DNA of 64,000 bases from assembly GCF_013184775.1 (NCBI RefSeq), contig NZ_JAATVV010000009.1, forward strand, positions 62,001-126,000, given 5' to 3'. Positions 9,390 to 17,591 of this stretch are shown piece after piece. The translations under genes and the position numbers were made by a program. Numbering within the stretch: the stretch's first letter is position 1; every line of letters begins with the position of its first letter. Under the pieces are notes generated by a model. It did no database searches and had not been told where the DNA came from. It saw nothing but the letters and a program-made list of their open reading frames with translations. The DNA comes from Martelella sp. HB161492. Lineage in GTDB: Bacteria; Pseudomonadota; Alphaproteobacteria; Rhizobiales; Rhizobiaceae.

Positions 9390-11618
9390 ATGCGAATGGG
9401 GACATTCCGTAAGGCCTTTTGGGGTGCTACGGCACTTGCAACACTGGCGATGCCGGCCTGGGCCGAAGATGGCGCGACCGCGGCAGCCGATAGCGACACG
9501 ACCGTGCTGGCGCCCGTCACGGTGAAGACAGCAGCCAATGGTGATGCCAGCGGCGTTGCCGATACGCCCCTGGCCGTTGATGTCACGGCAGCAGAGCTTG
9601 ACCGTTACGAGATCCAGTCGGTCGATGATCTCGGAAATATGCTGATTCCCGGTGTCGCCTTTGCCGGTGACGAGGGCGGCTCGATCAATATTCGCGGCCT
9701 TCAGGGACCGCGTGTGCTGACGACGATTGATGGTATTCCGATCCCCTATCTTGATCCGGGCGCGCGTTCCGGTTCCGGCGGCGGTGTCGACAGTTTCGAT
9801 TTCAATGCGGTCGCCAATGTCGATATCGTGCGCGGCTCCGACTCCAGCCGCGCTGGCAGCGGCGCCATGGGCGGTGCCATGGTGCTCTCCACGCTGCAGC
9901 CGGAAGATCTGCTGGAACCCGGCGAGAGCTGGGGCGGACGGTTGAAGATGACCTATGACAGCGCCGATCGTTCGCTGAAGACCGACGCCGCCGTTGCCGC
10001 CCAGGGCAAGCAGGGCACTTCGATCCTGTTCCAGGGCATCTACACCACCGGTCATGAGACCGAAAATCAGGGCACCGTCGGCGGGACAGGCGCGACGCGC
10101 TCCGAGGCCAATCCGGCCAATTACGATGAGGACAACTTCCTCTTCAAGCTGAAGCAGCAGATTGACGACGCCACGACCATCGGTCTGACCTTTGAGCGTT
10201 ATGACTACGACAATGACATCGATCTGATGACTGCGCAGGGTTCGACCTACAAGCCCGGCGACTGGAACGGATCGGAAGACAGCCATCGTGACCGCGTCTC
10301 GCTCGACTATTCCTATGATGCCTTCTCCACCGACGGCTGGATCGATGCGGCCTGGGCCACGCTTTACTGGCAGCGTAACCAGCGCATCAGTGGCACGGGC
10401 GGCACCCGTCTGACATCGCCGGCCGGTGCCTATGGCCGCCAGTCGAAGATCACGGAAAATGATTTCGGCTTCAATGGCTGGGCGGAAAACACCATTGATG
10501 CCGGCAATCTCCAGCATAACATCACGGTTGGCGGTTCCTTCAATTACGCCAACACCCAGCAATATTCATCCGGCTATGATAGCTGCGATGTCACCTTTGC
10601 CTATGCCTGCAACTACTACCACAACAATCAGGCGGATACGCCGGAGGTGGATTCCTACGACCTCGGCCTTTATGCGCAGGATGAGATCGTCTTCGGTGAC
10701 AGCGGCTTCGCACTGACGCCTGGCGTCCGCTTCGATGCCTACTGGCGTGAACCGCAGGATACCGCAGCCTACGAAAACAACCCGATGTATGAGACCTATG
10801 GCATGCCCAGCGCCCAGAACGGCGTTCATGTCTCCCCGAAGCTTCTGGCCACCTATGATCTGACGCCGGACGTTCAGCTCTACGGCCAGTTCTCCACCGC
10901 CTTCCGCGCGCCGACCACGCCGGAACTCTATATGGCCTATGGTTCGCCGGGCAGCTATCTGTCGATCGGCAATCCGGACCTGAAACCGGAAACCAGCTGG
11001 GGCTTCGAACTGGGATCGAATTTCGGCGACGATATGTTCGGTGGCCGGGTCTCGGCCTTCTACAACCGCTACCACAATTTCATCGATACCGAGACGCTCT
11101 CTGACAGCGAGATCTCCGCGCTCGGCCTGGACCCCTCGGATTACATGTTCGTCTATCAGAATGTGAATATCGAGAACGTCCAGATTGCCGGTCTTGAGCT
11201 CTCGGCGCAGAAGCAGTTCGAAAATGATTTCAGTGTCCGCTCGTCGCTGGCCTTTGCGCGTGGCTGGAACATGGAAACCAATGAGTTCCTGGCTTCGGTC
11301 GCACCGCTGAAGGCCATTCTCGGTGGTGGCTACAACAACGAGACCTGGGGCGCCAATGCCAATTGGGTGCTGCAGGCTGCGGTTTCCGAGCATTCCGATG
11401 CCAGCTATGCCTGGCCGGGTTATGGCGTTGTTGATCTGACCGCCTGGTGGGCACCTGAACAGCTCAACGGCTTCAAGATCCAAGCCGGCGTCTTCAACGT
11501 CTTCGACCAGACCTATTACGACTCCCTCGACTGGCAGGAGACCACACTGACCCAACCCAAGACCTATTATTCGGAGACGGGCCGCTCCTTCCGGGTCACG
11601 CTGACGCAGACCTTCTGA
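9390..11618 (+). CDS. TonB-dependent outer-membrane receptor, hemin/hemoglobin-receptor-like
   Basis: 742 residues. A signal peptide ends at AMPAWA (about residue 23). A TonB-box-like stretch TTVLAPVTV follows, then a plug domain (INIRGLQGPRVLTTIDG) and a 22-strand-type barrel ending in the typical terminal aromatic (LTQTF). FRAP at 505-508 and NPDL at 528-531 are the signature boxes of the heme-receptor branch, yet the segment between them has no histidine, which heme receptors usually use as ligand. The substrate may be another iron complex. The start at 9390 follows GAAGGA at 9377-9382. No TonB, ExbB/D or ABC import genes are adjacent, so it depends on distant partners. Regulation by iron is likely from the upstream box. 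Confidence 0.88.
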   Translation: MRMGTFRKAFWGATALATLAMPAWAEDGATAAADSDTTVLAPVTVKTAANGDASGVADTPLAVDVTAAELDRYEIQSVDDLGNMLIPGVAFAGDEGGSINIRGLQGPRVLTTIDGIPIPYLDPGARSGSGGGVDSFDFNAVANVDIVRGSDSSRAGSGAMGGAMVLSTLQPEDLLEPGESWGGRLKMTYDSADRSLKTDAAVAAQGKQGTSILFQGIYTTGHETENQGTVGGTGATRSEANPANYDEDNFLFKLKQQIDDATTIGLTFERYDYDNDIDLMTAQGSTYKPGDWNGSEDSHRDRVSLDYSYDAFSTDGWIDAAWATLYWQRNQRISGTGGTRLTSPAGAYGRQSKITENDFGFNGWAENTIDAGNLQHNITVGGSFNYANTQQYSSGYDSCDVTFAYACNYYHNNQADTPEVDSYDLGLYAQDEIVFGDSGFALTPGVRFDAYWREPQDTAAYENNPMYETYGMPSAQNGVHVSPKLLATYDLTPDVQLYGQFSTAFRAPTTPELYMAYGSPGSYLSIGNPDLKPETSWGFELGSNFGDDMFGGRVSAFYNRYHNFIDTETLSDSEISALGLDPSDYMFVYQNVNIENVQIAGLELSAQKQFENDFSVRSSLAFARGWNMETNEFLASVAPLKAILGGGYNNETWGANANWVLQAAVSEHSDASYAWPGYGVVDLTAWWAPEQLNGFKIQAGVFNVFDQTYYDSLDWQETTLTQPKTYYSETGRSFRVTLTQTF

Positions 11619-11644
11619 GGACGCACGCAATGGGATTGAACGAA

Positions 11645-11663
11645 GGGCGGCTCCGGCCGCCCT
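11645..11663. repeat. left hairpin duplicate flanking repeat element copy 1
   Basis: A 7-bp stem (GGGCGGC / GCCGCCC) with loop TCCG, extended by AA...TT to about 9-10 bp, lies 26 bases after the TonB-receptor stop. The same 19 bases occur again at 11873-11891 on the other side of the 209-bp element, making an exact direct repeat. This copy is followed immediately by the element end and so lacks a T-run. Confidence 0.9.
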
Positions 11664-11872
11664 TCAGATTGCTGGCAAAGTCGTTCAGATCGCCTGCTCG
11701 GGGTGGAATGGCCGCCCCCTCCGTCGTCATCCCCGTGCTCGTCACGGGGATCCATACTCTTAAGGATTTGAATAAGGAGAACCTTTCGCCGCGCGGACGC
11801 GCGTCGGCTGGATGCCTGTGACAAGCACAGGCATGACGTTAGAGAAGGGGCTAGGCTTTGCCAGCAGCCTGA
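11664..11872. repeat. 209-bp inverted-repeat element, copy 1
   Basis: The ends form a 17-bp inverted repeat: TCAGATTGCTGGCAAAG at 11664-11680 against 11856-11872. Inside are two 29-base palindromic units, at 11726-11754 and 11809-11837, which are inverted relative to each other with 24 of 29 bases matching. Copy 2 at 61067-61275 has exactly the same length and aligns without gaps at about 83% by hand, with 50 consecutive identical bases at 11701-11750. It has no coding capacity that I believe. The form suggests a non-autonomous miniature element or a REP-like/BIME unit. No transposase gene is in the window. Confidence 0.88.
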
Positions 11873-11895
11873 GGGCGGCTCCGGCCGCCCTTTTT
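11873..11895 (+). terminator. rho-independent terminator of the TonB-receptor gene (right hairpin duplicate)
   Basis: The same 7-bp hairpin as at 11645-11662, here followed by five Ts (11891-11895), which makes a proper intrinsic terminator. It abuts the right end of the 209-bp element. If the element were removed together with one hairpin copy, this terminator would lie directly behind the receptor gene. Confidence 0.8.
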
Positions 11896-11922
11896 CATGC
11901 ACCAAAGCCATTCTGTTTGGTC

Positions 11923-11951
11923 TTGCCACGCTTTGCGGGCTGAGGTACAAA
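11923..11951 (+). promoter_or_regulatory. trp promoter
   Basis: TTGCCA (11923-11928), a 17-base spacer and TACAAA (11946-11951) make a good sigma-70 promoter. Initiation 6-7 bases downstream would fall at or next to the A of the trpL ATG (11958). The leader mRNA would then be leaderless, as described for Sinorhizobium meliloti trpL. Confidence 0.75.
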
Positions 11952-11957
11952 ACGCCC

Positions 11958-12002
11958 ATGATGACAAACGCGAACATTGCAAATTGGTGGTGGGCACGCT
12001 AA
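11958..12002 (+). CDS. trpL: trp leader peptide
   Basis: A 14-residue ORF, MMTNANIANWWWAR, with three consecutive UGG codons. It closely resembles the S. meliloti trp leader peptide, which also ends in WWWAR. Ribosome stalling at the Trp codons when charged tRNA-Trp is scarce would prevent the downstream terminator at 12039-12068 and allow trpE(G) transcription. In S. meliloti both the attenuated leader RNA and the peptide are reported to act in trans, so a second regulatory role is possible here by homology only. Confidence 0.92.
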   Translation: MMTNANIANWWWAR

Positions 12003-12038
12003 AGCGGCCACGATCACGCATGTCGATTTGATCAGGAT

Positions 12039-12068
12039 AAGCCGCCCAAGAACTGAGGCGGCTTTTTT
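12039..12068 (+). terminator. trp attenuator terminator
   Basis: AAGCCGCC (12039-12046) pairs with GGCGGCTT (12057-12064), followed by a T-run to 12068. GCGGC just after the trpL stop (12004-12008) can pair with GCCGC in the terminator's 5' arm and so act as antiterminator. This is the classical arrangement for tryptophan-dependent attenuation. When termination occurs, a small RNA of about 110 nt would be released. Confidence 0.9.
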
Positions 12069-12151
12069 GTATTTCGGGCTGTCTCATTGCGGGGCAGGGA
12101 GCAATCGGCGGGAACCGGCACAGGGCTGGCCCGAAAGACGAGGTGGAACAC

Positions 12152-14362
12152 ATGAGCCTTCACGAGTCCGAGACCGGGGAAAGCTATCTGACCAGGGGTG
12201 GCGTGAACATCACCCGTACACGGCGTTACGTGCCCTATGGCAGCGCGGTTTCCAACTATATCGAGCGGCTGGATGAGCGGCGCGGCGTGGTTCTGTCATC
12301 CAATTATGAATATCCCGGTCGCTATACCCGCTGGGACACGGCGGTGATTGATCCGCCGGTCGCCATCTCCTGTCTTGGCCGCACCATGTGGCTCGAGGCC
12401 TTCAATGGCCGCGGCGAAGCCTTGCTTGGCATGATTGCTCCGGTCGTGGAGGCGCTGGATGCGGTGACGATCACCGGCACGAGCGCGCGCCGCATTGATC
12501 TCAAGGTTGCTGATCCTGACCGTCAGTTCACCGAGGAGGAACGCTCCAAGGCGCCCACCGTCTTCACCGTCCTGCGGGCGATCGTCGATCTTTTCTATTC
12601 GGAAGAGGATGCAAGCCTCGGACTTTATGGGGCGTTCGGCTATGATCTGGCCTTCCAGTTCGATGCGATCACGCTCAAGCTCGAACGCCCGTCGGATCAG
12701 CGCGATATGGTGCTCTATCTGCCCGATGAGGTGATGATGGTTGATAACCACGCGGCCAAGGCGTGGATCGACCGCTATGAATTCAAGAAGGACGGGCTGG
12801 CAACGGCCGGCAGGGATGGCGAGATCGCCGCCGATCCGTTCCGCTCTTCGGACAGCGTTCCGCCGCGCGGCGATCACCGCCCCGGCGAATATGCCGAGCT
12901 GGTGGTCAAGGCCAAGGAGAGTTTCGTGCGCGGCGATCTCTTCGAGGTCGTGCCCGGCCAGCAGTTCATGGAGCGCTGCACCTCCAGGCCGTCGGCGATT
13001 TCCAAGCGGCTGAAGTCCACCAATCCCTCGCCCTATTCCTTCTTCATCAATCTGGGCAATCAGGAATATCTGATCGGCGCGTCGCCGGAGATGTTTGTCC
13101 GCGTCACCGGGCGGCGGGTCGAGACCTGCCCGATCTCCGGCACCATCAAGCGCGGCGAAGACCCGATTGCCGATAGCCAGCAGATCCTGAAGCTTCTGAA
13201 CTCGGTCAAGGACGAGTCCGAGCTGACCATGTGTTCGGATGTGGATCGCAACGACAAGAGCCGCGTCTGCGAGCCAGGATCGGTCAAGGTTATCGGCCGC
13301 CGGCAGATCGAGATGTATTCACGGCTGATCCACACCGTCGATCATATCGAAGGGCGCCTGCGGCCCGACATGGACGCGTTTGACGCCTTTTTGAGCCATG
13401 CCTGGGCGGTGACTGTCACGGGGGCGCCGAAACTCTGGGCGATGCGCTTCATCGAGAACCATGAGAAGAGCCCGCGCGCCTGGTATGGCGGGGCGATCGG
13501 CATGGTCGGCTTCAATGGCGACATGAACACCGGGCTGACGCTCAGAACCATTCGGGTGAAGGATGGCATTGCCTCTGTCCGTGCCGGTGCGACGCTGCTT
13601 TACGATTCAAATCCGAAGGAAGAAGAAGCGGAAACGGAGCTGAAAGCCTCAGCGATGCTCGCTGCCATCCGCGAGGCGGAAACGGTGAGCGAGGCGCCGG
13701 CCGTGCGCAGCGTTGCGCGCGTTGGCGAGGGTGTGAAGATCCTGCTGGTCGATCACGAGGACTCCTTCGTTCATACCCTGGCCAACTATCTGCGCCAGAC
13801 AGGCGCCACGGTTTCCACCGTGCGCTCTCCCGTGGCTGAAGAAACGCTCGACCGGATCAATCCGGATCTCGTTGTGCTTTCGCCCGGACCGGGTTCGCCG
13901 AAGGATTTCGACTGCGCTGCCACGATCAGAAAGGCGCGCGCACGCGGCCTTCCGCTCTTTGGTGTCTGCCTTGGTCTGCAGGCGCTGGCCGAGGCCTATG
14001 GCGGCTCGCTGCGCCAGCTCGCCGTTCCCATGCATGGCAAGCCGTCCCGCATCCGGGTGCTGGAGCAGGGACGGCTGTTTGCCGGCCTGCCAAAGGAAAT
14101 CACGGTCGGCCGTTATCACTCGATCTTTGCCGATGCCGTGGCTCTGCCGAAGGCCTTCATGATTTCGGCGGAAACCGATGACGGCATTGTCATGGGTATC
14201 GAGCATGAAAGCGAACCGGTGGCCGCCGTTCAGTTCCACCCGGAATCGATCATGACCCTTGGCGGTGATGCCGGCATGCGCATTATCGAAAACGCGGTGA
14301 TGCGGCTAGCGCGGCCTGCGGACGAAACGGCAAATGCCGGTCGCAAGGCCGTCGGCCTCTAG
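12152..14362 (+). CDS. trpE(G): anthranilate synthase, fused TrpE-TrpG
   Basis: 736 residues. It converts chorismate and glutamine to anthranilate, the first step of tryptophan synthesis. Residues 1 to about 520 are the chorismate-binding synthase component, with [12 protein letters not shown] and [12 protein letters not shown] blocks. From about residue 528 ([12 protein letters not shown]) a class-I glutamine amidotransferase follows, with C606 in GVCLGLQ and H696/E698 in FHPES. The fusion is typical of rhizobia. The ATG at 12152 was chosen because GAGG lies at 12140-12143; a GTG at 12143 is a weaker alternative. It is regulated by the trpL attenuator upstream. Confidence 0.96.
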   Translation: MSLHESETGESYLTRGGVNITRTRRYVPYGSAVSNYIERLDERRGVVLSSNYEYPGRYTRWDTAVIDPPVAISCLGRTMWLEAFNGRGEALLGMIAPVVEALDAVTITGTSARRIDLKVADPDRQFTEEERSKAPTVFTVLRAIVDLFYSEEDASLGLYGAFGYDLAFQFDAITLKLERPSDQRDMVLYLPDEVMMVDNHAAKAWIDRYEFKKDGLATAGRDGEIAADPFRSSDSVPPRGDHRPGEYAELVVKAKESFVRGDLFEVVPGQQFMERCTSRPSAISKRLKSTNPSPYSFFINLGNQEYLIGASPEMFVRVTGRRVETCPISGTIKRGEDPIADSQQILKLLNSVKDESELTMCSDVDRNDKSRVCEPGSVKVIGRRQIEMYSRLIHTVDHIEGRLRPDMDAFDAFLSHAWAVTVTGAPKLWAMRFIENHEKSPRAWYGGAIGMVGFNGDMNTGLTLRTIRVKDGIASVRAGATLLYDSNPKEEEAETELKASAMLAAIREAETVSEAPAVRSVARVGEGVKILLVDHEDSFVHTLANYLRQTGATVSTVRSPVAEETLDRINPDLVVLSPGPGSPKDFDCAATIRKARARGLPLFGVCLGLQALAEAYGGSLRQLAVPMHGKPSRIRVLEQGRLFAGLPKEITVGRYHSIFADAVALPKAFMISAETDDGIVMGIEHESEPVAAVQFHPESIMTLGGDAGMRIIENAVMRLARPADETANAGRKAVGL

Positions 14363-14490
14363 TCCCGGTTAGTGGTATAACTTGTGATATCAGGGGCGGC
14401 GGAAATTGCATCTTCGCCGCCTTTATGTCTATAAGCGGGCGCGCCGGGCAGGGACCGGCAAGACGATCGAAACCATTCAGGCAGACAGAG

Positions 14491-15393
14491 ATGACAGAGA
14501 CTGGCAGGAGCACAATCAGCCGGCTGGCGCTGGCCAGTATTCCGATTTCCGTGGCCGTCTTTGCGATCAAGTTCCTGGCCTACTGGCTCACCGGTTCGGT
14601 CGCACTTCTGTCAGATGCGCTGGAATCGATCGTCAATGTCGTCGCTTCGATTGCCGCCTATATCGCCATCGTCTACGCCGCCAAGCCCGCCGACCACGAT
14701 CATCAGTTCGGCCATTACAAGGCTGAATATGTCTCGGCGGTTCTTGAAGGCGTCTTCATTATCGTTGCGGCGCTGCTGATCGTGCGTGAAGCGGTCGGAG
14801 AGCTGGCCAACCCGACCATGCCGACATCAGTCACGCTCGGTCTTGGCGTCAATGTCATCGCCAGTGTCATCAATGGTGTCTGGGCCTATCTTCTGATCAC
14901 CGAGGGGCGCAAGCGTCGCTCTCCGGCGCTGGTGGCAGACGGGCAGCATATCCGCACCGATGTGGTCACCTCTGTCGGTGTGGTCATCGGCCTCGCTCTG
15001 GCACTGGCGACCGGCTATCCGATCTTCGATCCGCTGCTGGCGCTTCTGGTTGCTGCCAACATCCTGTTCGAAGGCTGGAGGGTGATCTCCTCGTCAATGA
15101 GCGGGTTGATGGATTCCGCGCTGACGGGGGACGAGGAAGACGGCATCCGCGCCGCCATTGCCGCCAATGCGGAGGGGTCGATCGGGGTTCATGATCTGAG
15201 GACCCGGCGTGCCGGTCCGGCTGCCTTTATTGATTTCCACCTCGTCGTGCCGGTTGATATGAGTGTTGGCAAGGCACATGAAATCTGCGACCGGCTTGAG
15301 GCAGCCATCAAGACGGCCATTCCCGGCGCCAGTCTGGCCATTCATGTGGAGCCGGAAGGGGTGAAACCCCATGGCGTGCGGGTGCGGATTTAG
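14491..15393 (+). CDS. cation diffusion facilitator family transporter
   Basis: 300 residues. It is an inner-membrane proton-coupled exporter of divalent metal ions, with about six membrane segments and a cytoplasmic C-terminal ferredoxin-like domain. The metal-site motifs of the family are visible: LLSDALESIVN in helix 2 and DGQHIRTDV (HxxxD) in helix 5. A DHDHQFGHYKAEY loop follows helix 2. The ATG at 14491 follows AGACAGAG. It comes 128 bases after trpE(G) without a clear terminator. The metal (Zn, Mn, Fe or Co) cannot be decided. Confidence 0.88.
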   Translation: MTETGRSTISRLALASIPISVAVFAIKFLAYWLTGSVALLSDALESIVNVVASIAAYIAIVYAAKPADHDHQFGHYKAEYVSAVLEGVFIIVAALLIVREAVGELANPTMPTSVTLGLGVNVIASVINGVWAYLLITEGRKRRSPALVADGQHIRTDVVTSVGVVIGLALALATGYPIFDPLLALLVAANILFEGWRVISSSMSGLMDSALTGDEEDGIRAAIAANAEGSIGVHDLRTRRAGPAAFIDFHLVVPVDMSVGKAHEICDRLEAAIKTAIPGASLAIHVEPEGVKPHGVRVRI

Positions 15394-15455
15394 CCCGGGT
15401 CGTTCCAGAATAAACGGCCGCTGCTGCTACAATTGAAACTTGAGAGGATAGGCTC

Positions 15456-15920
15456 ATGGTCAAGACAGATGTTTCCGGGCTTTCCCAGCTCGGCCATGCC
15501 GTAGAGGCACCTTCAAATCCCGAAGATGCGGTGATGGAAAAGGTGCCGTTCAGCCAGGCTGGTACGGATTTCGTTGTCCGTTTCACCGCACCGGAATTCA
15601 CCTCGCTCTGCCCGATGACGGGGCAGCCGGATTTCGCCCATATCGTTATTGATTACATTCCCGGCGAATGGCTGGTGGAATCGAAGTCGCTGAAGCTGTT
15701 TCTCGCCTCGTTCCGCAATCACGGTGCCTTCCACGAGGATTGCTCGATCTATATCGCCAAGCGGATCGTTGAACTGCTCGATCCGAAATGGCTGAGAATT
15801 GGCGCCTACTGGTATCCGCGAGGTGGCATACCGATCGATGTCTTCTGGCAGACGGGGACACCGCCGGACGGTGTGTGGCTTCCGGATCAGGGCGTCAAGC
15901 CCTATCGCGGGCGCGGCTGA
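15456..15920 (+). CDS. queF: NADPH-dependent 7-cyano-7-deazaguanine reductase
   Basis: 154 residues, the short QueF form. It reduces preQ0 to preQ1 in queuosine biosynthesis. The catalytic Cys C52 and the following Asp D59 lie in [11 protein letters not shown]. The substrate/NADPH motif ESKSLKLF and the RNHGAFHED block follow. AGAGGATAG upstream serves as ribosome-binding site. I looked for a preQ1 riboswitch in the 62 bases upstream and saw none. No other que gene is in the window. Confidence 0.95.
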   Translation: MVKTDVSGLSQLGHAVEAPSNPEDAVMEKVPFSQAGTDFVVRFTAPEFTSLCPMTGQPDFAHIVIDYIPGEWLVESKSLKLFLASFRNHGAFHEDCSIYIAKRIVELLDPKWLRIGAYWYPRGGIPIDVFWQTGTPPDGVWLPDQGVKPYRGRG

Positions 15921-15944
15921 GACGAGAGCACTGGTGGCGAAACA

Positions 15945-15977
15945 GAAACGCCGCGCGGTTTTGCCGCGCGGCGTTTC
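15945..15977. terminator. bidirectional terminator between queF and hupE
   Basis: A 14-bp perfect stem, 15945-15958 (GAAACGCCGCGCGG) against 15964-15977, with loop TTTTG. It lies between two convergent genes and can serve both. Confidence 0.8.
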
Positions 15978-15998
15978 TCGTTGGCTTGGCCGTAGGGC

Positions 15999-16574
15999 TC
16001 AGGCGGCCATCATGGCGATGCCGGCAAGCGCCGTTGCACCGCCGAGAATGCGCGAAAGCGTGGTGCCGCCAAAACGGTTGAGGCCCATGCCGATGCCAAG
16101 ACCGGCAGCGTGCAGCAGGGCTGTGCCGACCATGAAGCCAAGGCCGAAGCGGATGGCGCCGGCGCCACCAAGCTCGGTGCCATGGGCATAGCCGTGGAAC
16201 AGCGCAAAGACGGCGACCACGGCTGCTGAAACCGGCGTTGGCAGCTTGACAGCGAGGGCAACCAGCAGGCCAAGGCCGACGACGGAAGCGAGGATTGCCG
16301 GTTCGACAAAGGGCAGGTAGACGCCTGAAAGTGCCAGCGCAAAGCCGAACCCCATGGTGGCGACGAATGCTGCCGGAACCGCCAGCATGGCCCGTCCGCC
16401 GATCATCGAGGCCCAGATGCCGACAGCGACCATGGCCAGGATATGGTCGGCGCCGAACAGCGGATGCGAAACGCCGGCCATGAACGAGCCGTGTTCTGCG
16501 GGGTTGAGATGGGCAAAGGCCGGTGCGGTTGCGGCGGCAAGGATCAGTGCGGACAAGGCGATGCGCTTGAACAT
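15999..16574 (-). CDS. hupE: HupE/UreJ family protein
   Basis: 191 residues, mostly hydrophobic, with a signal peptide ending near APAFA (residue 21) and about six membrane segments. The family motif HPLFGADHILAMVAVG is at residues 37-53, and HGYAHGTEL follows in the second half. HupE/UreJ proteins are proposed nickel or cobalt permeases associated with urease or hydrogenase. Neither enzyme is encoded nearby, so this copy is an orphan whose metal role is inferred from family only. Confidence 0.88.
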   Translation of the reverse strand: MFKRIALSALILAAATAPAFAHLNPAEHGSFMAGVSHPLFGADHILAMVAVGIWASMIGGRAMLAVPAAFVATMGFGFALALSGVYLPFVEPAILASVVGLGLLVALAVKLPTPVSAAVVAVFALFHGYAHGTELGGAGAIRFGLGFMVGTALLHAAGLGIGMGLNRFGGTTLSRILGGATALAGIAMMAA

Positions 16575-16803
16575 GGTTCCCTCATTTTGTTGTCAGGGCA
16601 GATCTGGCCCGTAGGGGCAGGCTGAAGTTGAGTGCGTCAAGATTAGCGATCCGGCGGCAACCATGTCCATACGTAAATTGGCGCAGGTGTCATTTTGCCC
16701 CCCCTCAGGCACTTCGGTGTGAATTTCCTTTGTCATCGGCAATTGTTTTGTCGCGCCGGAGGCATTAAGTCGGGAGGTGCAACATTCAGTTTCGGAGATG
16801 CGC

Positions 16804-17388
16804 ATGAACGACGAAGACGAAGACGACAAGAAGACTGAACTGCCCCTGGGCAAGGAAGCGGAAGCCAACCTGTTCAAGTCGCGGTCCATCTTCATCTATG
16901 GGCCGATCACGCAGGAGCTGGCGCAGCGGGTCTGCTCGCAGCTCGTTGCCATGGCAGCCGTCAGCGACGACGATATTCGCGTTTTCGTCAATTCGCCGGG
17001 CGGTCATGTGGAATCGGGTGACTCGATCCATGACATGATCAAGTTCATCAAGCCGAAGGTCACCATCATCGGTTCGGGCTGGGTCGCTTCGGCCGGCGCG
17101 CTGATCTATGTCAGCGTTCCGAAGGAGCGCCGCATCTGCCTGCCGAACACGCGGTTTCTGCTGCATCAACCCTCCGGCGGCACACGCGGCATGGCTTCCG
17201 ATATCGAGATCCAGGCCCGCGAGATCATTCGCATGAATGAGCGGCTGAACAAGATTTTCGCCGAGGCAACCGGTCAGTCGGTCGAAAAGATCGCCCATGA
17301 TACGGATCGCGATTACTGGCTCTCCGCCGATGAAGCCATCGGTTACGGTCTGGTGTCGCGAATCGTTTCCAGCCAGGCCGACCTCTGA
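16804..17388 (+). CDS. clpP: ATP-dependent Clp protease proteolytic subunit (ClpP paralogue)
   Basis: 194 residues from the ATG at 16804. The ClpP catalytic triad is present: S96 in [10 protein letters not shown]121 in LLHQP and D170 in [14 protein letters not shown] in the substrate groove is also present. It differs from the classical ClpP nucleophile motif (QAASMGA), which marks a second paralogue, common in rhizobia. GGAG at 16794-16797 supports the start at 16804; ATG 16798 and GTG 16777 are in frame upstream. No clpX or lon is adjacent. Confidence 0.88.
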   Translation: MNDEDEDDKKTELPLGKEAEANLFKSRSIFIYGPITQELAQRVCSQLVAMAAVSDDDIRVFVNSPGGHVESGDSIHDMIKFIKPKVTIIGSGWVASAGALIYVSVPKERRICLPNTRFLLHQPSGGTRGMASDIEIQAREIIRMNERLNKIFAEATGQSVEKIAHDTDRDYWLSADEAIGYGLVSRIVSSQADL

Positions 17389-17417
17389 GGCAAAGGCCAT
17401 AGACGTCAGTGATTTCA

Positions 17418-17451
17418 ATCCCCCGTCCTGTCAGGGACGGGGGATTTTTTT
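17418..17451 (+). terminator. rho-independent terminator of the clpP paralogue
   Basis: An 11-bp perfect stem, ATCCCCCGTCC (17418-17428) with 17435-17445, followed by a seven-T run. It is a strong intrinsic terminator 30 bases after the stop. Confidence 0.93.
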
Positions 17452-17591
17452 AAGGCGTTGGGTGACGCCCGGCCTGGTCCTTGGGCCTAAAACTGCGCCC
17501 GGCCGCTCGCTTCTGCCCTGTCCGGCCTTGCAATGCCTGCGCGCATTTGATCTTTGTTGAACCTTCCTGTCGCTCGCTGCCCGGTACGCCT

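Noticed and set aside
11567-11977. Small ORF over repeat copy 1, and a matching ORF at 60832-61164 over copy 2
   Set aside because: Their similar peptides (both contain PRDEHGDDDGGGGHSTP) simply reflect the repeated DNA. Neither has a ribosome-binding site, and the frames are not otherwise conserved between copies.
15394-15455. Possible preQ1 riboswitch before queF
   Set aside because: The 62 bases show neither the characteristic loop sequences nor an A-rich tail of the known classes.
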